Shown: positions 9,595 through 16,086 of the stretch, piece after piece
Position numbering within the stretch: position 1 is the stretch's first letter
Layout of the letters: each line of letters opens with the position of its first letter
NCBI GenBank assembly: GCA_017548805.1
Contig: JAFYZE010000123.1
Coordinates: forward strand, 1-21,566
DNA: 21,566 bases
Source: Bacteroidales bacterium
Lineage (GTDB): Bacteria > Bacteroidota > Bacteroidia > Bacteroidales > UBA932
Direction of reading: 5' to 3'
The notes under the pieces: model-generated
The model's input: only the letters and a program-made list of their open reading frames with translations
Told to the model about the DNA's origin: nothing
Databases searched by the model: none
Position numbers and translations under genes: made by a program

Positions 9595-9884
9595 AAGCGA
9601 TATTCGTAGCATACAACCAGGCCTTCAACGAGGAGATAGTCGAAGTCCTCGAGGCCCATGGCCAACGGGGATACACCGCATGGCAGGACATCCAGGGCAA
9701 GGGCAGCGTCAGCGGCATCCCGCACCTCGGCAACCATGCGTGGCCGGAAATGAACCATGCGCTTCTGGCCATGGTGGATGACGACAAGGTTGAGGGCATC
9801 CTCGACGACTTGAAGGCCAAGGATGAAGGAAGCCCCGACCTCGGGCTCCGAGCCTATGTATGGAACATAGAAAGGGCTCTCTGA
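9591..9884 (+). CDS. Small PII-like protein coupled to the RND pump
   Basis: This is a 97-aa soluble protein with no signal peptide or membrane segment. Its start overlaps the pump stop by four bases (ATGA), so it is the last gene of the efflux operon and is translationally coupled. Its pattern resembles the PII/CutA-like ferredoxin fold: a beta strand (KAIFVAYN), a helix of about residues 11-23, a central loop, a second strand (HALLAMVDD), a helix (KVEGILDDL) and a closing strand (LRAYVWNIE). The loop carries a dense set of potential ligands, GKGSVSGIPHLGNHAWPEMNH, with His45, His49, Trp51 and His56. PII-like proteins of the DUF3240 type are known beside RND pumps in proteobacteria. The fold is inferred by eye; the function is unknown and could be ligand or metal sensing. 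Confidence 0.75.
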   Translation: MKAIFVAYNQAFNEEIVEVLEAHGQRGYTAWQDIQGKGSVSGIPHLGNHAWPEMNHALLAMVDDDKVEGILDDLKAKDEGSPDLGLRAYVWNIERAL

Positions 9885-9913
9885 TACCCTTTCTTCCGAC
9901 GCTTTTCCGGATT

Positions 9914-9944
9914 TTTGAATTACAACCATAAATTATTATATTTG
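9914..9944 (+). promoter_or_regulatory. Bacteroidota-type promoter for trxA and downstream genes
   Basis: TTTG at 9914-9917 is followed after 19 bases by TATATTTG at 9937-9944. This matches the Bacteroidota primary sigma consensus TTTG-N19-21-TAnnTTTG. Transcription would begin near 9949-9951 and leave a leader of about 47 bases before trxA. The leader contains a small GGGA/TCCC hairpin at 9970-9982. This is the only convincing promoter visible between the efflux genes and trmB. Confidence 0.75.
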
Positions 9945-9957
9945 TGGTTGTTTTTTT
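9922..9957 (+). terminator. Intrinsic terminator of the efflux operon, overlapping a promoter box
   Basis: Arm 9922-9933 (ACAACCATAAAT) pairs with 9940-9951 (ATTTGTGGTTGT) over 12 base pairs, including one T-G wobble, around a six-base loop. The 3' arm runs into an uninterrupted T tract at 9951-9957. This is a standard rho-independent layout 38 bases after the PII-like gene. The stem is AT-rich, so its strength is uncertain. Its 3' arm also contains the TTTG of the trxA promoter. Confidence 0.75.
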
Positions 9958-9996
9958 ATGTAAAATACCGGGAGTATATCCCAAAACATCAGAATT

Positions 9997-10311
9997 ATGG
10001 CTGAAGTAGTAACCAATACCAACATTTCCGACATCCTGGCAAGCGACTTGCCCGTGATGATAGATTTCTGGGCTCCCTGGTGCGGCCCCTGCCGCATGCT
10101 GGCCCCCACCGTGGACGCTGTCGAGACCGAATATGCTGGCCGCGTGGTCGTCGCCAAGTGCAATGTCGACGATGCCGACGAGGCTTCCATGCAGTTCCGT
10201 ATCCGCAACATCCCTACGCTCCTGTTCTTCAAGGGCGGAGAGATGGTCAACCGCCTCGTGGGCGCCGTCTCCAAGCAGGAGATCACCGCCATCCTCGATT
10301 CCCTCATCTGA
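9997..10311 (+). CDS. trxA: Thioredoxin
   Basis: This is a 104-aa cytoplasmic thioredoxin that reduces disulfides with electrons from thioredoxin reductase. It has the redox motif WCGPC at residues 28-32 within FWAPWCGPCRML, the buried Asp in the preceding strand (IDFW), and the cis-proline in NIPT at position 73. Length and strand order are typical of TrxA, and there is no signal peptide, which argues against a periplasmic TlpA/ResA-type protein. One extra cysteine is present at Cys55. It is the first gene after the terminator/promoter element at 9914-9957 and is followed after 31 AT-rich bases by an outer membrane protein gene. Confidence 0.96.
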   Translation: MAEVVTNTNISDILASDLPVMIDFWAPWCGPCRMLAPTVDAVETEYAGRVVVAKCNVDDADEASMQFRIRNIPTLLFFKGGEMVNRLVGAVSKQEITAILDSLI

Positions 10312-10342
10312 AACTAACACTTCTAACAATAATCGATCAATC

Positions 10343-10936
10343 ATGAAAAGGTTTTTCTTCGTCATCGCTTTTGCGCTCATCGCGCTCAGCGCTTCCGCAC
10401 AGCAGATAGGTATAGTCGCCGGTATCACCGGTCCCAACAGCACGCTCAAGGGCAGTGACATCGGCGCATTCGACCAGTATCACGCCGGTCTCATCGCCAA
10501 TTTCCCTGTCATGGAGGGCTTGCGTCTCCAGCCTGAGCTGATCTACAAGGTCAAGGGTACGTCCGTCAACCAGATCGGTTCCGGCAACGACAAATACGAC
10601 ATGACCGTCGGTTTCATCGAGTTCGGCCTTGAGGGCCAGGTCGGTGTCGGCCGCGATTTCATCCGCGTATACGGACTTGCGGAGCCCTTCATCGGATACA
10701 ATCTCAAGGACCAGGGCTGGGACAAGGAGAAGGATCCCATCGAGAACCTCTCCTGGGACAAGACCGAGTACGGCCTCGCAGTCGGTGGTGGCGTCGAGAT
10801 CCTGCAGCATATCCAGGCTTCCGTGAAGTATTTCTGGAACATGGGCTCCGTCAAGGGCGATGTCAACAAGATCGTCGACGGGGATGAACTCCGCAACTTC
10901 AACGGTATCACCCTCTCTCTCGCCCTTCTCTTCTAG
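10343..10936 (+). CDS. Small outer membrane beta-barrel protein (PorT/OmpA-barrel-like)
   Basis: The frame is open further upstream within trxA, but ATG 10343 is chosen because it gives a clear signal peptide (MKRFFFVIAFALIALSASA, cleavage before Gln20). The 197-aa precursor then shows alternating polar/hydrophobic strands typical of an eight-stranded barrel: VAGITG near residue 25, YHAGLIANFP, LRLQPELIYK, TVGFIEFGLEGQVG, FIRVYGLAEPFIGYN, YGLAVGGGVEI, IQASVKYFW. It ends in ITLSLALLF, with the terminal aromatic residue expected for insertion by the Bam machinery. No enzymatic or peptidoglycan-binding domain follows. It belongs to the broad Bacteroidota outer membrane beta-barrel group; its specific role cannot be told. 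Confidence 0.85.
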   Translation: MKRFFFVIAFALIALSASAQQIGIVAGITGPNSTLKGSDIGAFDQYHAGLIANFPVMEGLRLQPELIYKVKGTSVNQIGSGNDKYDMTVGFIEFGLEGQVGVGRDFIRVYGLAEPFIGYNLKDQGWDKEKDPIENLSWDKTEYGLAVGGGVEILQHIQASVKYFWNMGSVKGDVNKIVDGDELRNFNGITLSLALLF

Positions 10937-10941
10937 GAACG

Positions 10942-11475
10942 ATGCCTGAGAAGAAAGCGGTTGTTTTCTGCTCGGCGAGTTTCGACATCGATGAAAGGTA
11001 CAACGACCTCGCCCGGGATGTCGTCCGCATTCTTTATGGCTGCGGGTACGGCATGGTGTCCGGGGGTACGGTCAAGGGGACTATGAATGTCATAGCCGAG
11101 GAGGCCCGAAGGCTCGGAATGGAGCACAAGGGCGTCCTTCCCGTTTTCATGAAGGGACTCGAGTACCGCGGTTTGACGGAGCTTGTATGGACCCCGACGA
11201 TGTCCGAGCGCAAGGAAGCGATGCGGGCGGGCACATGCCTGGCCGTCGCCCTTCCCGGAGGCATCGGCACGTTGGACGAGGTCATCGAGACTCTTACTCT
11301 CGCCAAGCTCAACCGCTATCCCGGCAAGGTCGTCGCTTTCAATTTCGAAGGATTCTATGAGCCGCTGAAGGCCCTGCTCGACCATTATGTCGGGACGGGG
11401 ATGCTGGACAAGCCTTCGAGGAGGCTGATATCTTTCCCCGAGACTCTTGAGGAGTTCCTCGCTATCGTGCAGTGA
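10942..11475 (+). CDS. LOG-family nucleoside 5'-monophosphate phosphoribohydrolase (TIGR00730)
   Basis: LOG enzymes hydrolyse the N-glycosidic bond of cytokinin or purine nucleoside 5'-monophosphates, releasing the base and ribose 5-phosphate. The 177-aa protein is a single Rossmann-like domain. It begins with the strand AVVFCSAS and has a glycine-rich phosphate site SGGTVKGTM (40-48), the catalytic segment MSERKEAM (88-94) and the hallmark PGGIGTLDE (105-113), whose Glu is the second catalytic residue. These motifs separate it from the lysine decarboxylases for which the family is often misnamed. The start lies five bases after the barrel gene stop, and the next gene begins one base after its own stop. 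Bacterial substrates are usually uncertain; purine nucleotide salvage or cytokinin-type bases are possible. Confidence 0.9.
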   Translation: MPEKKAVVFCSASFDIDERYNDLARDVVRILYGCGYGMVSGGTVKGTMNVIAEEARRLGMEHKGVLPVFMKGLEYRGLTELVWTPTMSERKEAMRAGTCLAVALPGGIGTLDEVIETLTLAKLNRYPGKVVAFNFEGFYEPLKALLDHYVGTGMLDKPSRRLISFPETLEEFLAIVQ

Positions 11476-11476
11476 T

Positions 11477-12457
11477 ATGGACAGAAAGGCCATCCTGGAC
11501 TACCTTGGAGACGACTGGACTCGTACCATGTCGATGATCCGTTCTTCGCTGGACAGTGACATCGACTTGCTGAACCATATCAACTCCTATATGCTGGAGC
11601 ATGGTGGCAAGCAGTTGCGCCCGCTCCTGTCCCTGCTGATGGCCAAGGCCTGCGGGAACGGCCGCCTGACGGCGGACAGCGCCCGCTATGCGGCCGCCAC
11701 CGAGCTGTTGCACAACGCCACCCTCCTCCACGACGACGTGGCCGACGGGAGCAAGACCCGCAGGGGAGCTCCTACCGTGGCCTCTTTCCTCGGAGCGAGC
11801 AATTCCGTCCTTGTCGGGGATTACTGGCTGGTGAAGGCCGTCGACCTGATCATGGGAGCCGACCGCTCGGTGATGGAAGTCCTGCGCCTTTTCGCGGGCA
11901 CGCTTTCGCTCCTGGCAGAAGGTGAGATGCTTCAGCTCCAGAAGGCCGCCAGCGCTGACACTACCCAGGATGACTATCTCAGGATCATACGGTCCAAGAC
12001 CGGAACCCTCTTCGAGACGGCGTGCATTTCGGCTGCCATATCCGTTGAGGCCTCTGCTGAGGCCAGGAAAGTGGCTGAAGAGTATGCCCGCAATCTCGGA
12101 TATGCATTCCAGATCAAGGACGACATCCTCGACTATGCCGGGGGCGATATCGGCAAGCCCGTGGGGGTGGACATCCGTGAGCGCAAGATCACGCTTCCGC
12201 TTCTCGGAGCCCTGAGCAGGGTGGACGCGAAGCGTCAGGAGGAAGTCAGGGAGATGGTGCGCGGAGTCGATGACCATCCGGAGAATGCCGGGCTCCTCAT
12301 GGAGTTCGTTATGGAAAACGACGGCATCGCTTACGCGGAGGACCGTCTCAAGGCTTATTCGCATAAGGCCGTAAGGGCGCTTTCGGTGCTGCCTGACAGC
12401 CCTGCGGTGGATTATTTGGTGGAACTTGCCAGTTTTACGGCAGACAGGGACAGATGA
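11477..12457 (+). CDS. Long-chain trans-polyprenyl diphosphate synthase
   Basis: This class condenses isopentenyl diphosphate onto an allylic primer to make the all-trans chain of menaquinone. The 326-aa protein has the family motifs in order: GGKQLRP (43-49), the first Asp-rich motif DDVAD (86-90) within LLHDDVADGSKTRRG, the SKTG segment (173-176), and the second Asp-rich motif DDILD (215-219) within FQIKDDILDY. The residue five places before the first Asp-rich motif is a small alanine, as in long-chain rather than farnesyl synthases. Octaprenyl or heptaprenyl chain length cannot be fixed from sequence alone. ATG 11477 is chosen over an in-frame start at 11447 that lies inside the LOG gene. 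Its stop overlaps holB (ATGA). Confidence 0.93.
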   Translation: MDRKAILDYLGDDWTRTMSMIRSSLDSDIDLLNHINSYMLEHGGKQLRPLLSLLMAKACGNGRLTADSARYAAATELLHNATLLHDDVADGSKTRRGAPTVASFLGASNSVLVGDYWLVKAVDLIMGADRSVMEVLRLFAGTLSLLAEGEMLQLQKAASADTTQDDYLRIIRSKTGTLFETACISAAISVEASAEARKVAEEYARNLGYAFQIKDDILDYAGGDIGKPVGVDIRERKITLPLLGALSRVDAKRQEEVREMVRGVDDHPENAGLLMEFVMENDGIAYAEDRLKAYSHKAVRALSVLPDSPAVDYLVELASFTADRDR

Positions 12458-13539
12458 TTTTTGACGAGACCATAGGAAACGCGGATGTGAAGAAGGCCCT
12501 TGCCGGCATGGTCGGCAGCGGCCGGGTCCCGCACGCCCTCATGTTCTATGAGAACGACGGGTGCGGGGCGCTCCTGCTCGCCCTCGGCTTCCTGGAGTGC
12601 CTGACCGGCTCGCAGAAGGTGGGCCGCCTCATCCATCCCGACGTCCATTTCATCTTCCCCGTCACCAAGGGATCCAAGGTCTCTACCGACAAGCCTACTT
12701 CCGAGTCCTATCTCCAGTACTGGCGCGAACTTGTGGGATCCAATCCCTATTTCCTTGAAAATGACCTGAATGAGGCTCTCGGCATTGAGGGCAAATCTTC
12801 GGTGATAGCCATCGCCGAGGCGAAGTTCATCATCGACAAGCTGTCATTCCATTCCCTCGAGGGCGGATACAAGGCCGTAGTAGTATATCTGCCCGAGAAG
12901 ATGAACAAGGACACTGCCAACCGCCTGCTCAAGAGCATCGAGGAGCCGCCGGAGCTCACCCAGTTCGTCTTCATCACCCATGCTCCCGAGAAGGTCCTGA
13001 CCACCATCTCGTCCCGCTGCCAGGGCATCCGTGTGCTGCCTCTGACGAAGGAAGAGGTGTCAGGAGTACTCCAGGGACGTTTCGGGTATTCTGAGCCGCA
13101 GGCTGCCGCGGCAGCGGAAGTCGCCGGCGGCAGCGTCGGGCGCGCGTTGGCCTACCTCTCCGAGAGCGGAGAGGCCGGCGCTGAGGCTGCCCTGTTCGCC
13201 TCCCTGATGGAGGCGCTTCTGGCGCGCGACCTCATGGCCGCGCAGGATGTTGGCGAGCAGCTGGCTGCCTTGCCATCACGCGAGCGGGCCAAGGCCTTCT
13301 GCCGCTATGCCGCCGAGGGCTTGCGCAAGGTCTTCATGCTCCAGCAGGGGATGGACCACATAGCGGGAGTCGCCCCTGCCGAGGCCGAAGCCTTCGCGGA
13401 CTATGCTTCGCGGTGCCGCAAGAGCTTTTCCCGCAAGGCATTACCCCTGCTCGACAACGCAATGATGCTGATCGAGCGCAACATAAACTTGAAAATCCTT
13501 TTCTGCGACCTTGTCGACAGACTTTACATGCTGATTTGA
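12454..13539 (+). CDS. holB: DNA polymerase III delta-prime subunit
   Basis: Delta-prime is the rigid stator subunit of the clamp loader that places the sliding clamp on DNA. The 361-aa protein begins FDETIGNADVKKAL and has a degenerate P-loop (ENDGCGAL, 33-40), as expected for this non-ATPase subunit. It keeps NRLLKSIEEPP (156-166), VFITHAPEKVLTTI and the SRC motif (187-189) that supplies the arginine finger to the neighbouring subunit. The segment between the degenerate P-loop and HPDVHF (about residues 47-62) is short and contains only Cys49, so the four-cysteine zinc module normally found here is missing. It overlaps the polyprenyl synthase by four bases and ricT follows after one base, an order seen in other Bacteroidota. 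Confidence 0.92.
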   Translation: MIFDETIGNADVKKALAGMVGSGRVPHALMFYENDGCGALLLALGFLECLTGSQKVGRLIHPDVHFIFPVTKGSKVSTDKPTSESYLQYWRELVGSNPYFLENDLNEALGIEGKSSVIAIAEAKFIIDKLSFHSLEGGYKAVVVYLPEKMNKDTANRLLKSIEEPPELTQFVFITHAPEKVLTTISSRCQGIRVLPLTKEEVSGVLQGRFGYSEPQAAAAAEVAGGSVGRALAYLSESGEAGAEAALFASLMEALLARDLMAAQDVGEQLAALPSRERAKAFCRYAAEGLRKVFMLQQGMDHIAGVAPAEAEAFADYASRCRKSFSRKALPLLDNAMMLIERNINLKILFCDLVDRLYMLI

Positions 13540-13540
13540 A

Positions 13541-14758
13541 ATGGACGACAATACAAATAACGAATCCCTGTACTTCGACTGCAGTCGCGGCTGCACCACG
13601 TCATCCGATCCCGAGACCGGAGACGTAGTGTGCAATTACCGCCAGGGCTGCTGCAAGCTCAAGGACTATGACTGGCTGGGCGGCGTGTCCCGTGCCGAAT
13701 ACAACGGCTTTTTCGAGGTGCGTTTCAAGAACACCCGCAAAGGCATCTATGTCAATGCCTCCGGCCAGAACGTCAAGCTCGGCGACCTGGTGATAGTCGA
13801 GGCTGCCAACGGCCATGACCTCGGCATCGTCACCCTCGAAGGCCCGGTGGTCGGCCGCCAGATGCGCTGCAAGGGCATCAACCCCGAGACTTTCGAGTTT
13901 AAGAAGATATACAGGAAGGCCCGCCAGAACGACATCGTCAAATGGCAGGAGGCGATCTCCCGCGAGCAGGACACGATGATCAAGGCCCGGCGCATCGCCG
14001 CCGAGATGGGCCTTGAGATGAAGATAGGCGACGTGGAGTTCCAGGGCGACGGCACCAAGGCCATCTTCTACTACATCGCCGACGGCCGCGTGGATTTCCG
14101 CCAGCTGATCAAGGTGTTCGCCGAGGAGTTCCGCATCCGCATCGAGATGAAGCAGATCGGTGCGCGTCAGGAAGCCGGACTCATCGGCGGCCTCGGCGTG
14201 TGCGGCCGCGAGCTCTGCTGCGCCAACTACATCACCAACTTCCAGTCCATCACCACTTCCGCCGCCCGCTGCCAGGACCTTTCGCTCAATCCGCAGAAGC
14301 TTGCGGGGCAGTGCGGCAAGCTCAAGTGCTGCCTGAACTACGAGGTCGCCACCTATCTGGACGCCCAGTCACGTATCCCCAAGGTCAGCGAACCGCTCGA
14401 GTTCGAGGATGGCCAGGCGTGGCTCGTCAAGACCGATATCCTCAAGGAGATCATGTATTTCTCGTACGAGAAAGGTTCCCTGGCCAACGTGTACGCCCTG
14501 GACGCCTACGAGGTTCAGGAGATCATCAAGATGAACCGCAACGGCATCAAGCCCGAGTCGCTCAAGACCGAGCCCGAGCCGTACATGCCTGAGTTCATCA
14601 CCGCTGTGGGTGACGACAGCATCACCCGTTTCGACAATCCCGAGCGCAAGCGCTCCAAGTCCCGCCGGCGCGGCCAGCGCCAAGGTGGCGGCCACAAGGG
14701 CGACAACCGCAGGAACCGCGGCCGCAAGGGCCCCGGCGCCGCAAAGGAAGGGGAGTGA
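13541..14758 (+). CDS. ricT: PSP1-domain protein, RicT/YaaT family
   Basis: RicT (YaaT) in Bacillus is part of a complex carrying iron-sulfur clusters that affects RNA processing and phosphorelay signalling; in Bacteroidota the role is not established. The 405-aa protein has a cysteine-rich N-terminus (Cys14, 18, 31, 37, 38) and a PSP1 domain from about residue 60. Two conserved cysteine clusters follow: GVCGRELCC (Cys221, 226, 227) and CGKLKCCLNYE (Cys258, 263, 264). After about residue 365 there is a disordered Arg/Lys/Gly-rich tail (for example SKSRRRGQRQGGG) resembling RNA-binding RGG regions. It starts one base after holB and precedes gldH, the usual Bacteroidota arrangement. Family identity is secure; function is inferred. 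Confidence 0.92.
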   Translation: MDDNTNNESLYFDCSRGCTTSSDPETGDVVCNYRQGCCKLKDYDWLGGVSRAEYNGFFEVRFKNTRKGIYVNASGQNVKLGDLVIVEAANGHDLGIVTLEGPVVGRQMRCKGINPETFEFKKIYRKARQNDIVKWQEAISREQDTMIKARRIAAEMGLEMKIGDVEFQGDGTKAIFYYIADGRVDFRQLIKVFAEEFRIRIEMKQIGARQEAGLIGGLGVCGRELCCANYITNFQSITTSAARCQDLSLNPQKLAGQCGKLKCCLNYEVATYLDAQSRIPKVSEPLEFEDGQAWLVKTDILKEIMYFSYEKGSLANVYALDAYEVQEIIKMNRNGIKPESLKTEPEPYMPEFITAVGDDSITRFDNPERKRSKSRRRGQRQGGGHKGDNRRNRGRKGPGAAKEGE

Positions 14759-14763
14759 CGGCG

Positions 14764-15252
14764 ATGGGAAGGTCTCTGGTAAAGCTTCTGTCCCTGATGA
14801 TGCTCGCTGCCTTTGCGGTGGCGTGCGTTTCGTGTTCCCGGCCGGTGTCCTACGAGAAGTTCGTCAGCGTCGAGGACAGGGAAGCCAACGGCCTGTACCG
14901 CTATACCATCGACCTTTCCGATTCGCTCTGTTCCTATGACGTTTCGTTCTATTCGCGTATAGACGTCAATGTGTTGAAGGAGACGCTCCCGCGTGATTTC
15001 TCCATGATGGTCACATGGACGGCCCCGTCGGGGCAGCGTTTTCGCGAGACGGTTTATTTCGGCATATCCGAAGGGAGCACGGGCTCGGACTCCTATTCGC
15101 GCCAGTACGTCAAGCCATACAGGAAATCCCTCGTACCCATAGAATTCGGGACATGGGAGATTGAGGTGCTGGTCAATTCCGGCGCAGAGGTCCCCGGTTT
15201 CAGGGGCCTGGGCATCATCTGCAAGAAGAATCTTCCCGATGGGACACGGTAA
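14764..15252 (+). CDS. gldH: GldH-family gliding motility lipoprotein
   Basis: GldH is an envelope lipoprotein needed for gliding in flavobacteria and retained in many non-gliding Bacteroidales, where its role is unclear. The 162-aa product from ATG 14764 has a short basic start (MGRSLVKLL), a hydrophobic core and a lipobox-like AVAC, with Cys21 or Cys24 as the lipidation site. The mature part is beta-rich, with the expected strands around YRYTIDLSDS, YDVSFYSRIDV and FRETVYFGI, and IEFGTWEIEV near the end. GGGGAG eight bases before ATG 14764 could serve as a ribosome site. An alternative GTG at 14755 overlaps the ricT stop. Position directly after a PSP1 gene supports the call. Confidence 0.85.
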   Translation: MGRSLVKLLSLMMLAAFAVACVSCSRPVSYEKFVSVEDREANGLYRYTIDLSDSLCSYDVSFYSRIDVNVLKETLPRDFSMMVTWTAPSGQRFRETVYFGISEGSTGSDSYSRQYVKPYRKSLVPIEFGTWEIEVLVNSGAEVPGFRGLGIICKKNLPDGTR

Positions 15253-16075
15253 ACTCAGGAAATTCGCCGAGAACGAAACCTTCCGCTGTCTCCTGCAGCC
15301 TTCTGCGCAGGAGGTCCTGGCGGACGGTTTCTTCAACCTGCGTGACCATGAGGTGAAGGGACATTGGAACGGAACGATGTTCGACGCGCCGCGTCCCATA
15401 GTCCTTGAACTCGGCTGCGGGAAAGGGGAGTATACCATCGACCTTGCCCAACGCAATCCCGACTGCAACTATATCGGGGTCGACATCAAGGGAGCCCGGC
15501 TGTGGAAAGGCGCGAAATACGCCACGCAGCACAATCTGGGCAATGTCGCTTTCCTCCGGACGCGCATCGAGTTCATCACGGCGTATTTCGCCCCCGGCGA
15601 AGTGTCGGAGATTTGGCTGACTTTCTCCGACCCGCAGTTCCGCAGCGAGAACAGCCGCCTGACTTCTCCTCTTTTCCTGGAGCGCTACCGTTCGTTCCTG
15701 AAGCCCGGGGGGATAGTCCATCTCAAGACCGACAGCATGTTCCTGCACCAGTACTCGCGTGCCGTCGCTGAGCGCAACGGCCTCCGCATCCTCGGCTGCA
15801 CCGAGGACCTCTACGGCACTCCTCGCGAGGCTTTCGCTGCTCTTCCTTCGGAGACAGTCGATGCTTTATACGAAGTGCAGACTTTCTATGAGAAGATGTT
15901 CCTGGAGCAGGGATACAGGATCACTTACCTGTCTTTCGTCATCGATCACGACGGACCATACGTCCATCCTTCCGGCTTTGACGAGGAGTACTGGCGCAGC
16001 GTCGAGGGCCCCCGCCTCCTATTCGGCCACGACTCCGCCGAGACCCGCCGCCAGAAACTCCATTCTTCCGATTAA
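15239..16075 (+). CDS. trmB: tRNA (guanine-N7-)-methyltransferase
   Basis: TrmB uses S-adenosylmethionine to methylate N7 of guanosine 46 in the tRNA variable loop. The 278-aa protein has the SAM-binding LELGCGKGE (56-64), GVDIKG (80-85), the catalytic-site segment TFSDPQ (128-133, the family's FPDP region with Ser replacing Pro), an HLKTD strand (161-165), and the C-terminal QTFYEKMFLEQG (214-225). ATG 15239 lies within gldH, giving a 14-base overlap. It is preferred over the longer open frame because homologues begin with a short basic segment such as GKLRKF. An extended C-terminus after residue 235 is typical of the Bacteroidota group. It ends the plus-strand block and faces a GH115 gene only 11 bases away. 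Confidence 0.93.
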   Translation: MGHGKLRKFAENETFRCLLQPSAQEVLADGFFNLRDHEVKGHWNGTMFDAPRPIVLELGCGKGEYTIDLAQRNPDCNYIGVDIKGARLWKGAKYATQHNLGNVAFLRTRIEFITAYFAPGEVSEIWLTFSDPQFRSENSRLTSPLFLERYRSFLKPGGIVHLKTDSMFLHQYSRAVAERNGLRILGCTEDLYGTPREAFAALPSETVDALYEVQTFYEKMFLEQGYRITYLSFVIDHDGPYVHPSGFDEEYWRSVEGPRLLFGHDSAETRRQKLHSSD

Positions 16076-16086
16076 AAGCTTCAGGC

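Noticed and set aside
16076..16086. Short gap between convergent trmB and GH115, checked for a shared terminator
   Set aside because: Only an AAGCTT palindrome is present; no stem with a T tract was found on either strand.
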